From the IMG/VR virus record IMGVR_UViG_3300009155_000287, positions 1 through 23,094 of that record: a stretch of DNA of 23,094 nt; one strand, given 5' to 3'. Position numbers and translations under genes: made by a program. The notes below the pieces were generated by a model that was not told where the DNA came from, ran no database searches, and worked only from the letters and a program-made list of their open reading frames with translations. The number at the start of each line of letters is the position of its first letter. The first letter of the stretch is position 1. Shown here piece after piece: positions 6,779 through 13,429 of the stretch. This DNA is from a virus.

Positions 6779-8080
6779 TTATGATTCGACAGTTGTTATT
6801 TGATTTCCAAGAGTGTCATATCGTTTCGGAAACCCGGCGAGTTCAACGCCGCGGTTAGAAAATGTGTCTGGCGGAAGAGGAGGTGGCGAACCTCTTGATC
6901 TAAATCCATCGCCGATGATTGTAGTTTCATTTGATAGATCTGTCAGTTCGAGGCCGCGAGCACCTGTTGGATCGAGAGTAGCAAGATCAACAACACCTCC
7001 AGCACCCATTCCTTGAACCGCATACGGACCAGTCGCAGTTACTTTAATTTCATCATTAATCGATTGGCTTTTTTTATTCTTCGATTTCGATCTTTCAATT
7101 CGAAGATCAGTAAAAGAAAAAGTTATGTTTAATTTCATTAAAGTATTTTCTTCGCTCCATGACATATTCATACTTTGTATGCCGGTAGGAAAAACATCAT
7201 ATATATGATATTCCATCACAGCATTTTGTGACCGATCATATACAAATACATTTACATTCGGACACGCATACGTATCTTTGTAAGCGATCTCATATGGTCT
7301 TCGCATACCACCAATTTTATTATTATTCATATTCGCGCCACCAAAAGAGTCGCGATTGACAATTAAATTTAACCATTCTTCAAAGAATTCTACAACCAGC
7401 GCGTCTTTATCGACGATGAACTGAAGAGTAAAATCTCCGACATTTACGCCATACGCAACATTTTCAACTGGGCCAAATCCATATCTTCTAATGTTTTGTT
7501 CTTGTAATAGATTAATAGAAGGAAGAACAACGTTATCACATCTCATTGTCAGAATCGAATCGAGATTTCCGGCTGGAAACTTTTTTATTGCCCATGGCAT
7601 CGGAGCAAAAACTGTTAAGAAGCTGTGTGTAGGAAGTATACTATCTGCACCAGAAACTTCGGCTCGGAATCGACCGATATTAAATATGCTTTTAGTACGT
7701 TCACCCGTATCAAACGCAGAATTTTTAGTTTCAATTTCTTGTTTTGTATTAGTATTGATACCTTTAGCTACTTGTGTTTTTGCCACAGGCTTAGGTTTCG
7801 CGGTTGCTCCTTGTGCACCACCTCTGCTTGTTGCGCCTTGAGAGCCCCGCGCGCCTTGCGGATTATCACGAGCCTCAATCCTGTCAAATAATTCTTGATA
7901 AGCACGCTCAGTTGATCCTACTTTGGCTCTTCCTCCAGTATTTCCGCCTTTTACCTGACTCGACTGAACAAATGCACTGATAGGTTTTCCAGATACAGAC
8001 TCAACTAGTGGACTAAAAAAAGTTAAAAGTCTCCCGGCGGCGGTATTTTGTTTGGTTCTTCCTTCAGCTTTGTTTGACAT
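6779..8080 (-). CDS. 54: gp54-like baseplate tail tube initiator (tube-fold protein)
   Basis: 433 aa. The central part (about 135-330) has the gp19/gp54 tube-protein look: SFLTVFAP, LTMRCDNVVLPSINL, GDFTLQFIVDKDALVVEFFEEWLNLI (216-241), and the diagnostic YDVFPTGIQSMNMSWSEENT (294-313) followed by LMKLNITFSF. T4 gp54 (320 aa) seeds tube polymerisation on gp48. This protein is longer: it has a basic, Gly-rich N-terminal extension with collagen-like GXY triplets (about 76-93) and a Gly/Pro-rich C-terminal tail after residue 335. A separate gp48-like protein on the plus strand makes gp54 the better fit here, but another tube-fold hub-capping protein is possible. TAATG overlap links it to the upstream gene. 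Confidence 0.65.
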   Translation of the reverse strand: MSNKAEGRTKQNTAAGRLLTFFSPLVESVSGKPISAFVQSSQVKGGNTGGRAKVGSTERAYQELFDRIEARDNPQGARGSQGATSRGGAQGATAKPKPVAKTQVAKGINTNTKQEIETKNSAFDTGERTKSIFNIGRFRAEVSGADSILPTHSFLTVFAPMPWAIKKFPAGNLDSILTMRCDNVVLPSINLLQEQNIRRYGFGPVENVAYGVNVGDFTLQFIVDKDALVVEFFEEWLNLIVNRDSFGGANMNNNKIGGMRRPYEIAYKDTYACPNVNVFVYDRSQNAVMEYHIYDVFPTGIQSMNMSWSEENTLMKLNITFSFTDLRIERSKSKNKKSQSINDEIKVTATGPYAVQGMGAGGVVDLATLDPTGARGLELTDLSNETTIIGDGFRSRGSPPPLPPDTFSNRGVELAGFPKRYDTLGNQITTVES

Positions 8081-8679
8081 TACTTAGTAACTCCCAGCAT
8101 TCTTTTGGTATCCATCCAAACTTGATTCTTCTTTGCTTTGACGAAGCGTTCTGTTGGTAGGAATAAGGCGATATCCCATTCTGAAGGATAAACGTACATA
8201 AACTTTGATTGTACATGTGAAGCCAAATAATGCTTAATGCATGGAGCATACCATCTTAGCTTTGCTGCTTGAGTCATCAGTTCGTAGCTGAGTTTAAGCT
8301 TTGTTGACTCGTCGTAACGAGTGTTGTTTGCAAAGTCATATAACCCATCCATCAACTTCGCTCTTAGCTGCAAAGGAAGATAGTGTAGATTCAATCCCAT
8401 GAATCCACCCTTGACTTTCTTATATGGAAAGATCAAAGGAAATCTATCGTAATATGGAAGCTCTTCTTTATGTTTCGGATCGTAGTAGAACATGTACATT
8501 GAGCCGAGAAGAGGTTGAGTAGTCATACGACTCACGTCACCCTTCATCATCTCACGCTCATTAATACGACTCATCTTACCTGCAGTATCTCGAAACCAAG
8601 CACGCGCAGAGTTTGTACGTGCAGGAATCTGTCCTGAACGAACACCTTGTGTGATGATGGTATCAAATACGGTTGCCAT
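8080..8679 (-). CDS. Conserved-looking T4-like assembly/structural protein, function unknown
   Basis: 199 aa, basic and rich in Tyr, Met and Phe. I do not recognise a named family. Visible stretches: RMTTQPLLGSMYMFYYDPKH, then YYDRFPLIFPYKK and GGFMGLNLHYLPLQLRAKLM (92-111), which reads like a conserved phage structural or assembly protein core. The C-terminal half is helical (STKLKLSYELMTQAAKLRWY). No signal peptide or membrane segment. It is linked by 1-nt stop/start overlaps to gp4 upstream and the gp54-like gene downstream, so it is made with late head/tail assembly proteins, but whether it acts on the head, neck or tail cannot be told. Confidence 0.7.
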   Translation of the reverse strand: MATVFDTIITQGVRSGQIPARTNSARAWFRDTAGKMSRINEREMMKGDVSRMTTQPLLGSMYMFYYDPKHKEELPYYDRFPLIFPYKKVKGGFMGLNLHYLPLQLRAKLMDGLYDFANNTRYDESTKLKLSYELMTQAAKLRWYAPCIKHYLASHVQSKFMYVYPSEWDIALFLPTERFVKAKKNQVWMDTKRMLGVTK

Positions 8680-9119
8680 TAAAACTTAATTCCTAGTTCT
8701 TTTTCAGTAAGTATGTCGAACTTCCAACCACGATCGTTGCAGTATACTGCTGCAGCTCTCCATTTGGCTTCGTTGACACCCCATGTCATGACTTCATTAA
8801 TATAACGCTTATTAGGCTTATTTATCACCACTGGAGGCCGCGTCTGCGCATGGGGTTTTATTTCAACGACAATCGTATCGATTTTACCTTCTGGTGATTT
8901 CTTCTTTACGATGAAGTCTGGAAAGTATCGATGTACGCGATTGTCGAGAGGAGAGCGATAAGGAATGACTAACTCTTCGCTCCCCCATTGCACGACATTC
9001 GGATGAGAATCTAAGTACATCATGAACTTGAGTTCCCATCGACTACGATATACGATATTGTTCGAGTCTCCGAGATATTTCTTTATATCCTTTGGTCGAA
9101 ACTTTCCTTGATAAGCCAT
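8679..9119 (-). CDS. 4: gp4 head completion protein (PD-(D/E)XK/TnsA-like fold)
   Basis: 146 aa (T4 gp4 about 150). The ATG at 9119 gives MAYQGKFRPKDIKKYLGD, matching the T4 start pattern MAYSGKW; an upstream in-frame extension reaching about 9482 runs antisense through the opposite gene and is rejected. Nuclease-like residues are visible: YRSRWE (Glu29), RYFPDF (Asp68) and VVEIKP (Glu86, Lys88), the E...D...ExK order of TnsA/PD-(D/E)XK enzymes. C-terminal RYINEVMTWGVNEAKWRAA (105-123) matches the family. In T4 it acts at the packaged head before tail joining. It is the first gene of the minus-strand operon, and its ATG starts only 5 nt after a TATAAATA late box, so that promoter would give a leaderless message. 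Confidence 0.9.
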   Translation of the reverse strand: MAYQGKFRPKDIKKYLGDSNNIVYRSRWELKFMMYLDSHPNVVQWGSEELVIPYRSPLDNRVHRYFPDFIVKKKSPEGKIDTIVVEIKPHAQTRPPVVINKPNKRYINEVMTWGVNEAKWRAAAVYCNDRGWKFDILTEKELGIKF

Positions 9120-9124
9120 AAATC

Positions 9125-9132
9125 TATTTATA
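9125..9132 (-). promoter_or_regulatory. T4-type late promoter, minus strand (TATAAATA)
   Basis: An exact TATAAATA on the minus strand, followed by GATTT and then the gp4 ATG. With T4 late-promoter spacing (box about -13 to -6), +1 falls at or next to the A of the ATG at 9119. It shares 4 bp with the plus-strand box. Confidence 0.75.
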
Positions 9133-9136
9133 AATA
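9129..9136 (+). promoter_or_regulatory. T4-type late promoter, plus strand (TATAAATA)
   Basis: An exact TATAAATA on the plus strand; predicted +1 near 9142, giving a leader of about 27 nt to the gp48-like ATG. It continues as TTATAAATAAG, the same extended form as the box before gp25. Together with the minus-strand box it forms the perfect palindrome TATTTATAAATA (9125-9136). Confidence 0.8.
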
Positions 9137-9168
9137 AGCTGATAGCCTTTTTAAATTTGAGAGACGAT

Positions 9169-10467
9169 ATGGCAAGAGACGGATTTTTAGTAAGCTTAGA
9201 TGACTTTAAAAAAGGTTCGGGAGGACTTCTAAATAATATTGCTAAAAAGATTACGAATAAGCTTGAAGATAAACTCGAGAATGCCGTCGAAGATCTTTTT
9301 GCCAAAGCGTTAAAGAAGGTAGGATTTTCTGATGCAACTGCAGCTAAACTTTCTGCAAGATTCGGCGATTCTTTAACTGCCGGCCTTGAAGACAAGTATT
9401 TCCAAACATTTACAAGTGAAATGAAACGAGCATCTTGCGCCGACATTCGTAACAATTTTAATCCACAAAATGGTAATATCATAGGCGCTTCGGCTTTTGC
9501 CGAAACATATGTTGATGCTATTCAAAGAGCTTCGAATAAAATTACTCTTGCCGACGGCAAGGAAAGCTTAGATACGCTGCAGTTTCCTGATCATATCAGT
9601 GAAAATTATTATATGTCATTTAAGTTTAAACAATACCAACGTCCTTCTCCTCATACAAAAGGAGATCTCAAGTTTGTACAAGCATTTGCTCTTCCTCTTC
9701 CGAAAGGAATAAGAGAAAGCTTCGAAATCAACGTTGATCAAAGCCCGCAAGGTTTAAAAGGCGGAATTGCAGATGCGATGCAAAACTTTATAAGCTCACC
9801 CGGTGGTAAGGAACGAACACAAGCTATAACAAATTCGGTAGCGGCGCTTGCTTTTAGTGCGATGGTTCAATCAACAGGAGATATAGGAGCTCTCGGAGCT
9901 CAAGCGATTGGCGCTGTTCCAAATCCTCACATACAAGCTTTATTTAGCGGAGTCCCACTCCGTACTCACAGATTTGAGTGGACGTTTGCTCCTCGTAATC
10001 CAGAAGAAAGTCAACAGTTAATGAATCTGTTGAAAGCAATGAAAGCATATGCTTTGCCATCATATAGCAGCTTAGGAACTGCGGCGCTCGCATATCCTTT
10101 CTTATGTCAACCAGAATTAAGAATTATGAAAGGTGAACCTGGATTAATTCAATTTTTCCCGTGTCTTATTCAATCAATCGATCTAAATTATTCTCCGCAA
10201 GGAATTCCTGCATTCTTTGAAGGCACGAGTCATCCGGCATTTATTGAATGTTCAATTTCAATGCTTGAAACACAGATTCAAACTTCGCGCGACTATGGTA
10301 GAGAAGGCGGAGATCGGCTCAGTGAAACTTGGGAAACTTTCAAGAAACAAATACAAAAAGGCATTGATGCTGCGGGACTTGATTTTAATATTGATAAAAC
10401 AATAGCTGACACCACGGGTTACGTAGAAGGTGCTCTTAGCAATAAAGAAGAAAAGAAACCTCAATAA
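9169..10467 (+). CDS. 48: gp48-like baseplate tail tube cap protein
   Basis: 432 aa (T4 gp48 is 364). The ATG at 9169 (MARDGFLVS) has a GAGAG-like site about 5 nt upstream and is preferred to a TTG at 9157. The C-terminal half holds the tube-cap signature RTHRFEWTFAPRNPEESQQL (265-284), then a helical LMNLLKAMKAYALP, and FFPCLIQSIDLNYSPQGIPAF (329-349), matching the T4 gp48 pattern FTWDLTPRSTEDL and FGPCQIQSIRFDKTPNG as I remember it. In T4 it caps the hub and accepts gp54 to start the tube. The N-terminal ~80 residues are helical and charged. First gene of the plus-strand baseplate operon, joined to gp53 by a TAATG overlap. gp48 and gp54 are related, so the two assignments could be swapped. 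Confidence 0.75.
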   Translation: MARDGFLVSLDDFKKGSGGLLNNIAKKITNKLEDKLENAVEDLFAKALKKVGFSDATAAKLSARFGDSLTAGLEDKYFQTFTSEMKRASCADIRNNFNPQNGNIIGASAFAETYVDAIQRASNKITLADGKESLDTLQFPDHISENYYMSFKFKQYQRPSPHTKGDLKFVQAFALPLPKGIRESFEINVDQSPQGLKGGIADAMQNFISSPGGKERTQAITNSVAALAFSAMVQSTGDIGALGAQAIGAVPNPHIQALFSGVPLRTHRFEWTFAPRNPEESQQLMNLLKAMKAYALPSYSSLGTAALAYPFLCQPELRIMKGEPGLIQFFPCLIQSIDLNYSPQGIPAFFEGTSHPAFIECSISMLETQIQTSRDYGREGGDRLSETWETFKKQIQKGIDAAGLDFNIDKTIADTTGYVEGALSNKEEKKPQ

Positions 10468-11309
10468 TGGCAAGATATTTCGATCGATTTCCAATTGTAG
10501 ACTACGACGGAAACGTTGCCAAGAATATCTTGGCACGCGTCGACTTTACTGACAAAACGAAGAAAGAAATCTATTCTACTTTTCAGTTTACACTCGAAGA
10601 AGGCTTCGAGAGACCAGATATTTTGTCTTATAACTATTACGGATCTTCGAAATTTGATTGGATGATCTATCTTACGAACAACATCGTTGATCCTTACTAC
10701 GACTATTATAAGTCGATAGAAGATTTTAAAAGTTATATTGAAACAAAGTATGGATCAAATTCGAATGCTCGAGCGATTACTGTCTTCTATCGATTAAACT
10801 GGCATGAAGACGAAAGAATTATTACTCTTCAGCAGTACGATTCTCTCCTCGCGAATGAAACTACAAATACTCAAAAGTATTGGAAGCCAAAGCTTACGAA
10901 CACTGGTGCAGTGATCGGTTACGAAAGAATCAAAGAAGATTGGATAGTATCTACAAACAAAATACTATCGTTGACTCTTACTGCTTCTCCAACACAATTC
11001 GAAGTCGGAGACAAAATATCTCAGACGAGTACTGGGGCTGGTGCGACTATCGACTATATTGATCTTGAAAATAATAGCTTAACCGTAAAGCACGTGAATG
11101 GAACGTTTGCAGTCAATGAAGCAGAAGGAATACAAGCAATTACTCTGATAAAGCAAAATATTTCTGATGCAGAAACAGAATATTGGTATGCTGTAAATGC
11201 ATATGATGATGAGAAAGAAACAAACGAACTCAAGCGAAATATATTTGTTCTCAAGTCTTCTTATCTTGCCGAAACAGAAAAACAATTTATACAACAATTG
11301 AGTTTGTAA
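10467..11309 (+). CDS. 53: gp53 baseplate wedge subunit with inserted domain
   Basis: 280 aa against 196 in T4. The N-terminal region (1-100) carries the family pattern: YFDRFPIVDYDG, then RPDILSYNYYGSSKFDWMIY (49-68) and LTNNIVDPYYDYYKS (69-83), comparable with the T4 'GNPQLYWVLLMCNDNYDPYYGW' region from memory. gp53 joins neighbouring wedges and inserts toward the hub. Residues about 163-228 look like an insertion: PTQFEVGDKISQTSTGAGAT, then SLTVKHVNGTFAVNE, a small beta-rich 'VGD...SGA...V.GTF...E' module of the kind that recurs in phage baseplate and fibre proteins and in the gp7-like gene of this window. The C-terminal part (TEYWYAVNAYDDE onward) resumes wedge-like sequence. Follows gp48-like by a 1-nt overlap; gp27-like begins one nt after its stop. 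Confidence 0.83.
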   Translation: MARYFDRFPIVDYDGNVAKNILARVDFTDKTKKEIYSTFQFTLEEGFERPDILSYNYYGSSKFDWMIYLTNNIVDPYYDYYKSIEDFKSYIETKYGSNSNARAITVFYRLNWHEDERIITLQQYDSLLANETTNTQKYWKPKLTNTGAVIGYERIKEDWIVSTNKILSLTLTASPTQFEVGDKISQTSTGAGATIDYIDLENNSLTVKHVNGTFAVNEAEGIQAITLIKQNISDAETEYWYAVNAYDDEKETNELKRNIFVLKSSYLAETEKQFIQQLSL

Positions 11310-11310
11310 T

Positions 11311-12609
11311 ATGATTTCTCAAATTAGAGACGGACAGTTTAAACTTAACGCGTTTTTCATGATTGATAACACAGCAAAAACTGACGATTGTGGTAAAGTT
11401 GTTGATTTGACTCCTGTCTGTGTACAAGCAAACATATATGAATCTATACTCGAACCTGCTGTTCGTGCACAATTTGAATTCTATGAGGCGAAGGGCGCAG
11501 GAGATAAATTTGTTTTTACAGATAAGAAAATTATCATTGATTTTACAACAGATGAAGACAATTTAAAATCGTCTATTCGATATGAACTTTATGTTATTAA
11601 TAAACCAGTTACTTTTAATTCTCCCGATGATAAAGCATTAATTTATAAAGTGGAGTGTGTTACATATGAAGCCTGGAAAGCTTCGACTATTAAAAACACG
11701 CCGCTCGTTAGAAAAAATATTGAGTGCGAGAATATGGTAAAAGCGTATCTTAACTTGGTGAAATCAAACAAACCTTTCTTTGCAGAAAAAACACGTGGAT
11801 TGCACGCATTTAACTTTACTGAAAAGACTCCATTCGAGTGTATTGATCAAATTAGATTAGAGCACGCAATGTCTCAAGAATTTAACGGTCATTGTTTTTA
11901 CTTCTTTGAAAACAAGTATGGATTTGTTTTTAAAAGTATGGAAGCACTAATCAAAGAAGGCATAAAAAATATCGGCGATAAGTGTTTTACACAATCTACT
12001 TTAACCAACTTAAATGTAACCGGGGCAAAGTGGAGAAATATTTTAACTACTAAAATTATTCAAAGCGGCAACGAAGGAATTTTAAGATTAATTGGAGGTG
12101 GAAGATCGACGTGTCAACTACAAAATAGTGTCACTGGAGATATCATTTCTTTTCAAGCTGATCCAAAAAATTTACAATTCGAAACACTAAACGAAGGATC
12201 TGCATCTACAAATCTTAAAGCTCAGGTTGAAAAAACTGAAGATGGAAATGAAGGAGCTCCTCGAGCGATTCCTTTTGATCCGACTATTGGAAATGCAGAA
12301 AGAGCCGAAAAGTTTAATCATATGCCTTATTATATGAGTCATTTTTTAACAGTGGTTATGCAAATCACTATTTATGGAGATTCGGCCATTACTGTTGGGG
12401 ACGTGATTCACTGTCAATTACCCGAAGCGGCCGGCCTTACAAGAGGAGAAGAAAATCCTGTAAATGAAGATAGCGCTATCACGACAGGTAATTATGTTGT
12501 AACTAAATGTCGTCATATGCTGACTTTCAACGAAAAAGCAGAATATGCACAGGGGTTAGAGCTCGTAAAAGATGGCATCGGTGGATTGCCAAAAACACAT
12601 ACAGTTTAG
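11311..12609 (+). CDS. 27: gp27-like baseplate central hub protein
   Basis: 432 aa (T4 gp27 is 391). gp27 trimers form the hub cylinder that holds gp5 and the first tube ring. Support: N-terminal LNAFFMIDNTAKTDDCGKVV with beta-rich continuation (ANIYESILEPAVRAQFEFYE, 39-58), a VgrG/gpD-like first barrel (YELYVINKP, LIYKVECVTYEAW), a helical middle (ENMVKAYLNLVKSNKPFF), and a second beta region ending in VGDVIHCQLPE and GNYVVTKCRHMLT. The last motif is typical of hub proteins of the gp27/gp44/VgrG class. It lies immediately before gp5, the obligate partner. Sequence identity with T4 gp27 looks low, so the call rests on fold-like pattern plus synteny. Confidence 0.72.
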   Translation: MISQIRDGQFKLNAFFMIDNTAKTDDCGKVVDLTPVCVQANIYESILEPAVRAQFEFYEAKGAGDKFVFTDKKIIIDFTTDEDNLKSSIRYELYVINKPVTFNSPDDKALIYKVECVTYEAWKASTIKNTPLVRKNIECENMVKAYLNLVKSNKPFFAEKTRGLHAFNFTEKTPFECIDQIRLEHAMSQEFNGHCFYFFENKYGFVFKSMEALIKEGIKNIGDKCFTQSTLTNLNVTGAKWRNILTTKIIQSGNEGILRLIGGGRSTCQLQNSVTGDIISFQADPKNLQFETLNEGSASTNLKAQVEKTEDGNEGAPRAIPFDPTIGNAERAEKFNHMPYYMSHFLTVVMQITIYGDSAITVGDVIHCQLPEAAGLTRGEENPVNEDSAITTGNYVVTKCRHMLTFNEKAEYAQGLELVKDGIGGLPKTHTV

Positions 12610-12613
12610 AGGA
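12608..12613 (+). promoter_or_regulatory. Shine-Dalgarno of gp5 (AGAGGA)
   Basis: AGAGGA overlaps the gp27-like stop (TAG 12607-12609) and lies 6 nt before the ATG at 12620. It selects that ATG over an out-of-frame ATG at 12613. Confidence 0.75.
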
Positions 12614-12619
12614 TGATAA

Positions 12620-13429
12620 ATGCAAGTTCCAAGATTTTTTGAAGGTATAGTAGCAGAAGATCCGACGACAGATCTCGGTTTAGAAGCTGATAAACCACAA
12701 ACTGGCAGAGTTTTAGTAAGAGAACTTTTAGGTCACTCTAATCAAGTGAATTCTGAAGATTTATTGCCGTCATATATTATGATGCCAACTACGAGCGCCG
12801 GAGTTTCTGGAATTGGATTAAGTCCGACTGGTCTCTTAAAGGGATCTCGAGTGATGTGTATGAAGCTTCCAAATCAACAGTCAGCATATATTCTTGGTGT
12901 GTTAAACTATGCACCAGAAGATAATCATAGCGTATCTTCTTATGCTCGAGGTCAAGGCGAACCAGAACTGAAAACTCGTAATCGTATTAAAACCGATGAC
13001 GGGTTTGATGTTGAACCAGCATCAAAGTATAAAGCAAAGTATCCTTACAATAGTACGATGACTACTCGAAGTGGGCATATCCTTGAGTTTGACGATACTC
13101 CTGGATCAGAGCGTGTTCAAGTTTATCATAAGTCTGGATCTTATTTAGAGATCTTACCAGATGGTACGATTGTCACAAAGTCAGTAAACGATTATATTCA
13201 GTTGGCAGCTGGTAATATGACAATCTTCAATGCTGGTTCCGAAAGATCTGATCAAAACATCGAGATCGTTTGTAATCAGGGTAAGATTACGATCACTGCT
13301 CAGTCTGATGTTGACATCTTTGCAAATGAAGGCAATGTAGGAATCTTTGCAAATAATGGCAGTGTACAGGTTGTATCAAAATCTGGCGTAGTAGATATTC
13401 AAGCTGCACTTGTTGGAATCAATGCATGA
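12620..13429 (+). CDS. 5: gp5-like baseplate hub/spike protein lacking the lysozyme domain
   Basis: 269 aa against 575 in T4. N-terminal OB-fold-like domain: PRFFEGIVAEDPTTD, GRVLVRELLG, then LPSYIMMPTTSAGVSGIGLS (49-68) and GSRVMCMKLPNQQSAYILGV (75-94), the VgrG/gpV/gp5 pattern in which a flow-through pore protein is 'seen in the middle of a stack'. From about 150 on: MTTRSGHILEFDDTPGSERV and an IVTKSVNDYIQLAAGNMTIF region leading to a short beta-helix (EIVCNQGKITITAQSDVDIF then ANEGNVGIFANNGSVQVVSK). The ~165-residue T4 lysozyme domain that separates OB fold and helix is absent. It trimerises under gp27 as the membrane-piercing spike. Overlaps the next gene by ATGA. Confidence 0.85.
   Translation: MQVPRFFEGIVAEDPTTDLGLEADKPQTGRVLVRELLGHSNQVNSEDLLPSYIMMPTTSAGVSGIGLSPTGLLKGSRVMCMKLPNQQSAYILGVLNYAPEDNHSVSSYARGQGEPELKTRNRIKTDDGFDVEPASKYKAKYPYNSTMTTRSGHILEFDDTPGSERVQVYHKSGSYLEILPDGTIVTKSVNDYIQLAAGNMTIFNAGSERSDQNIEIVCNQGKITITAQSDVDIFANEGNVGIFANNGSVQVVSKSGVVDIQAALVGINA

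Noticed and set aside
6773-6780. TATAAATT on the plus strand between the gp54-like and gp26 genes
   Set aside because: It points against both flanking genes and mismatches the last base. The minus-strand reading of this gap has no exact late box.
8819-8826. GATAAATA on the minus strand inside gp4
   Set aside because: One mismatch to the late box, inside a coding region, and no gene start nearby; expected by chance in AT-rich DNA.
9157-9168. TTG start for the gp48-like gene at 9157
   Set aside because: It adds only four residues, and the ATG at 9169 is better placed behind the GAGAG-like site.
9120-9482. Upstream in-frame extension of gp4 from about 9482
   Set aside because: It would run antisense through the start of the gp48-like gene and across the promoter. 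The Met at 9119 matches the T4 gp4 start.
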